Part shown: piece by piece, positions 4,976 through 5,359 of the stretch | Layout of the letters: each line of letters begins with the position of its first letter | Numbering within the stretch: the first letter of the stretch is position 1 | From: Clostridia bacterium | Lineage (GTDB): Bacteria; Bacillota_A; Clostridia; Christensenellales; Borkfalkiaceae | Reading direction: 5' to 3' | Length of the DNA stretch: 5,359 nucleotides | Assembly: GCA_017621955.1 (NCBI GenBank) | Contig: JAGASB010000117.1 | Location: forward strand, 1 to 5,359 | Position numbers and translations under genes: made by a program | The notes under the pieces: generated by a model | Databases searched by the model: none | What the model saw: the letters and a program-made list of their open reading frames with translations, nothing else | Told to the model about the DNA's origin: nothing

Positions 4976-5057
4976 GGTCGAGCCTAGCCGCACTCGTTTC
5001 TAAAACTTTACCATAAACGACTATAAATTTTATAATAATTTTAAACATTGAAACTAC

Positions 5058-5088
5058 TTAATTGTAGACGTAACCGCTCTACAATTAA
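5058..5088. repeat. Perfect 11-bp inverted repeat
   Basis: TTAATTGTAGA (5058-5068) and TCTACAATTAA (5078-5088) are exact reverse complements around a 9-nt loop, CGTAACCGC. No T tract follows on either strand, so it is a weak terminator candidate. It could be an operator or an RNA hairpin in the spacer upstream of the alcohol dehydrogenase gene, about 150 bp before its start. Confidence 0.7.
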
Positions 5089-5194
5089 AAGGAAAAATTG
5101 AATAATATTAAAATAAGATTCGATATTTAAGTGGCAGTTTATAATATAATACAATTTTTAGATAAAATAATGCAAGATATATATAGTATAGTTA

Positions 5195-5203
5195 TGTTAT
5201 AAT
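5195..5203 (+). promoter_or_regulatory. Extended -10 promoter for alcohol dehydrogenase
   Basis: TGTTATAAT at 5195-5203 is a TGn-TATAAT extended -10, 35 bp before the ATG, with no clear -35 box. Overlapping TATAAT motifs at 5140-5150 are an alternative further upstream. All sit in AT-rich sequence, which raises the rate of chance matches. Confidence 0.5.
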
Positions 5204-5238
5204 AAACAAAAAACATTGAATTGTTTAAAGGAGAAAAT

Positions 5239-5359
5239 ATGGTAAATTTTGAACTTTATTCGCCTGTAAGAGTGTTTTTTGGTGCGGGTGAAAGAAAAAG
5301 AATAGGTGAAGTGGCAAAAACGGTCACTAATGCAAAGACTGCGTTGGTAGTTTCTTATT
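5239..5359 (+). CDS. Iron-containing alcohol dehydrogenase, N-terminus only
   Basis: The first 40 residues are visible and the gene runs off the right edge. FELYSPVRVFFGAGE followed by a helix and ALVVSY matches the N-terminal strand-loop of the iron-dependent (type III) alcohol dehydrogenases, in which an xxPTxxxFGxG-type segment is followed by the first nucleotide-binding strand. In anaerobic Firmicutes these NAD(P)H enzymes (butanol, propanediol or lactaldehyde reductases) regenerate cofactor by reducing aldehydes. Substrate cannot be assigned, and the metal-binding residues lie beyond the window. The start is supported by AAAGGAG at 5227-5233, five bases before the ATG. The family usually has about 380-400 residues. 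Confidence 0.82.
   Translation, partial: MVNFELYSPVRVFFGAGERKRIGEVAKTVTNAKTALVVSY

Noticed and set aside
1..5359. CRISPR array, transposase, integrase or prophage gene
   Set aside because: I saw no regularly spaced repeats and no coding region resembling a recombinase or phage protein anywhere in the window.

Overview
The window looks like chromosomal DNA of a low-GC Gram-positive bacterium, most likely an anaerobic member of the Clostridia. The grounds are AT-rich spacers (about 25% GC or lower), strong AGGAGG-type ribosome binding sites, sigma-A-like promoters, intrinsic terminators, and protein families that group with clostridial relatives. I cannot name a genus from the sequence alone.

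Left half (1-3856) is ordinary, tightly packed metabolism. A DUF1015 protein, cut by the left edge, overlaps by 4 bp a monofunctional aspartate kinase, and a clean terminator follows at 2039-2070. A new transcription unit begins with an extended -10 promoter near 2160 and a leader of about 150 nt. It carries a short bacterial-type malic enzyme and, 4 bp later, a 100-residue MGMT-family protein with a Cys-containing PCYRV active-site motif. A GC-rich hairpin at 3829-3856 closes it. Aspartate kinase feeds the Lys/Thr/Met branch from aspartate. Malic enzyme links malate to pyruvate and NAD(P)H.

Middle (3857-4410) is a tRNA-Pro(CGG) gene followed by an unusual structure. The last 13 nt of the tRNA plus 5 nt of flank (18 bp) are repeated exactly 160 bp downstream, and each copy is followed by its own long terminator hairpin. 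Between the copies lie several back-to-back perfect hairpins. This fits an integration or recombination scar, or a small hairpin-rich repeat element, at the tRNA 3' end. A further strong orphan terminator lies at 4314-4349.

Right half (4411-5238) has no long gene. It holds a compact unit: a perfect-consensus promoter (TTGACA, 17 bp spacer, TATAAT), a leader of about 127 nt that can fold into three consecutive hairpins, a 30-codon ORF with an ideal ribosome binding site, and back-to-back terminators facing both directions. A 100-bp patch of 49% GC, flanked by DNA of about 23% GC, lies beyond it and could encode a short convergent RNA or peptide. A perfect 11-bp inverted repeat follows. The window ends in the first 40 codons of an iron-containing alcohol dehydrogenase.

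The best candidate for something undescribed is the 4570-4975 small-ORF/structured-leader/convergent-terminator module, followed by the tRNA-linked 160-bp segment. Neither is proven by sequence alone.
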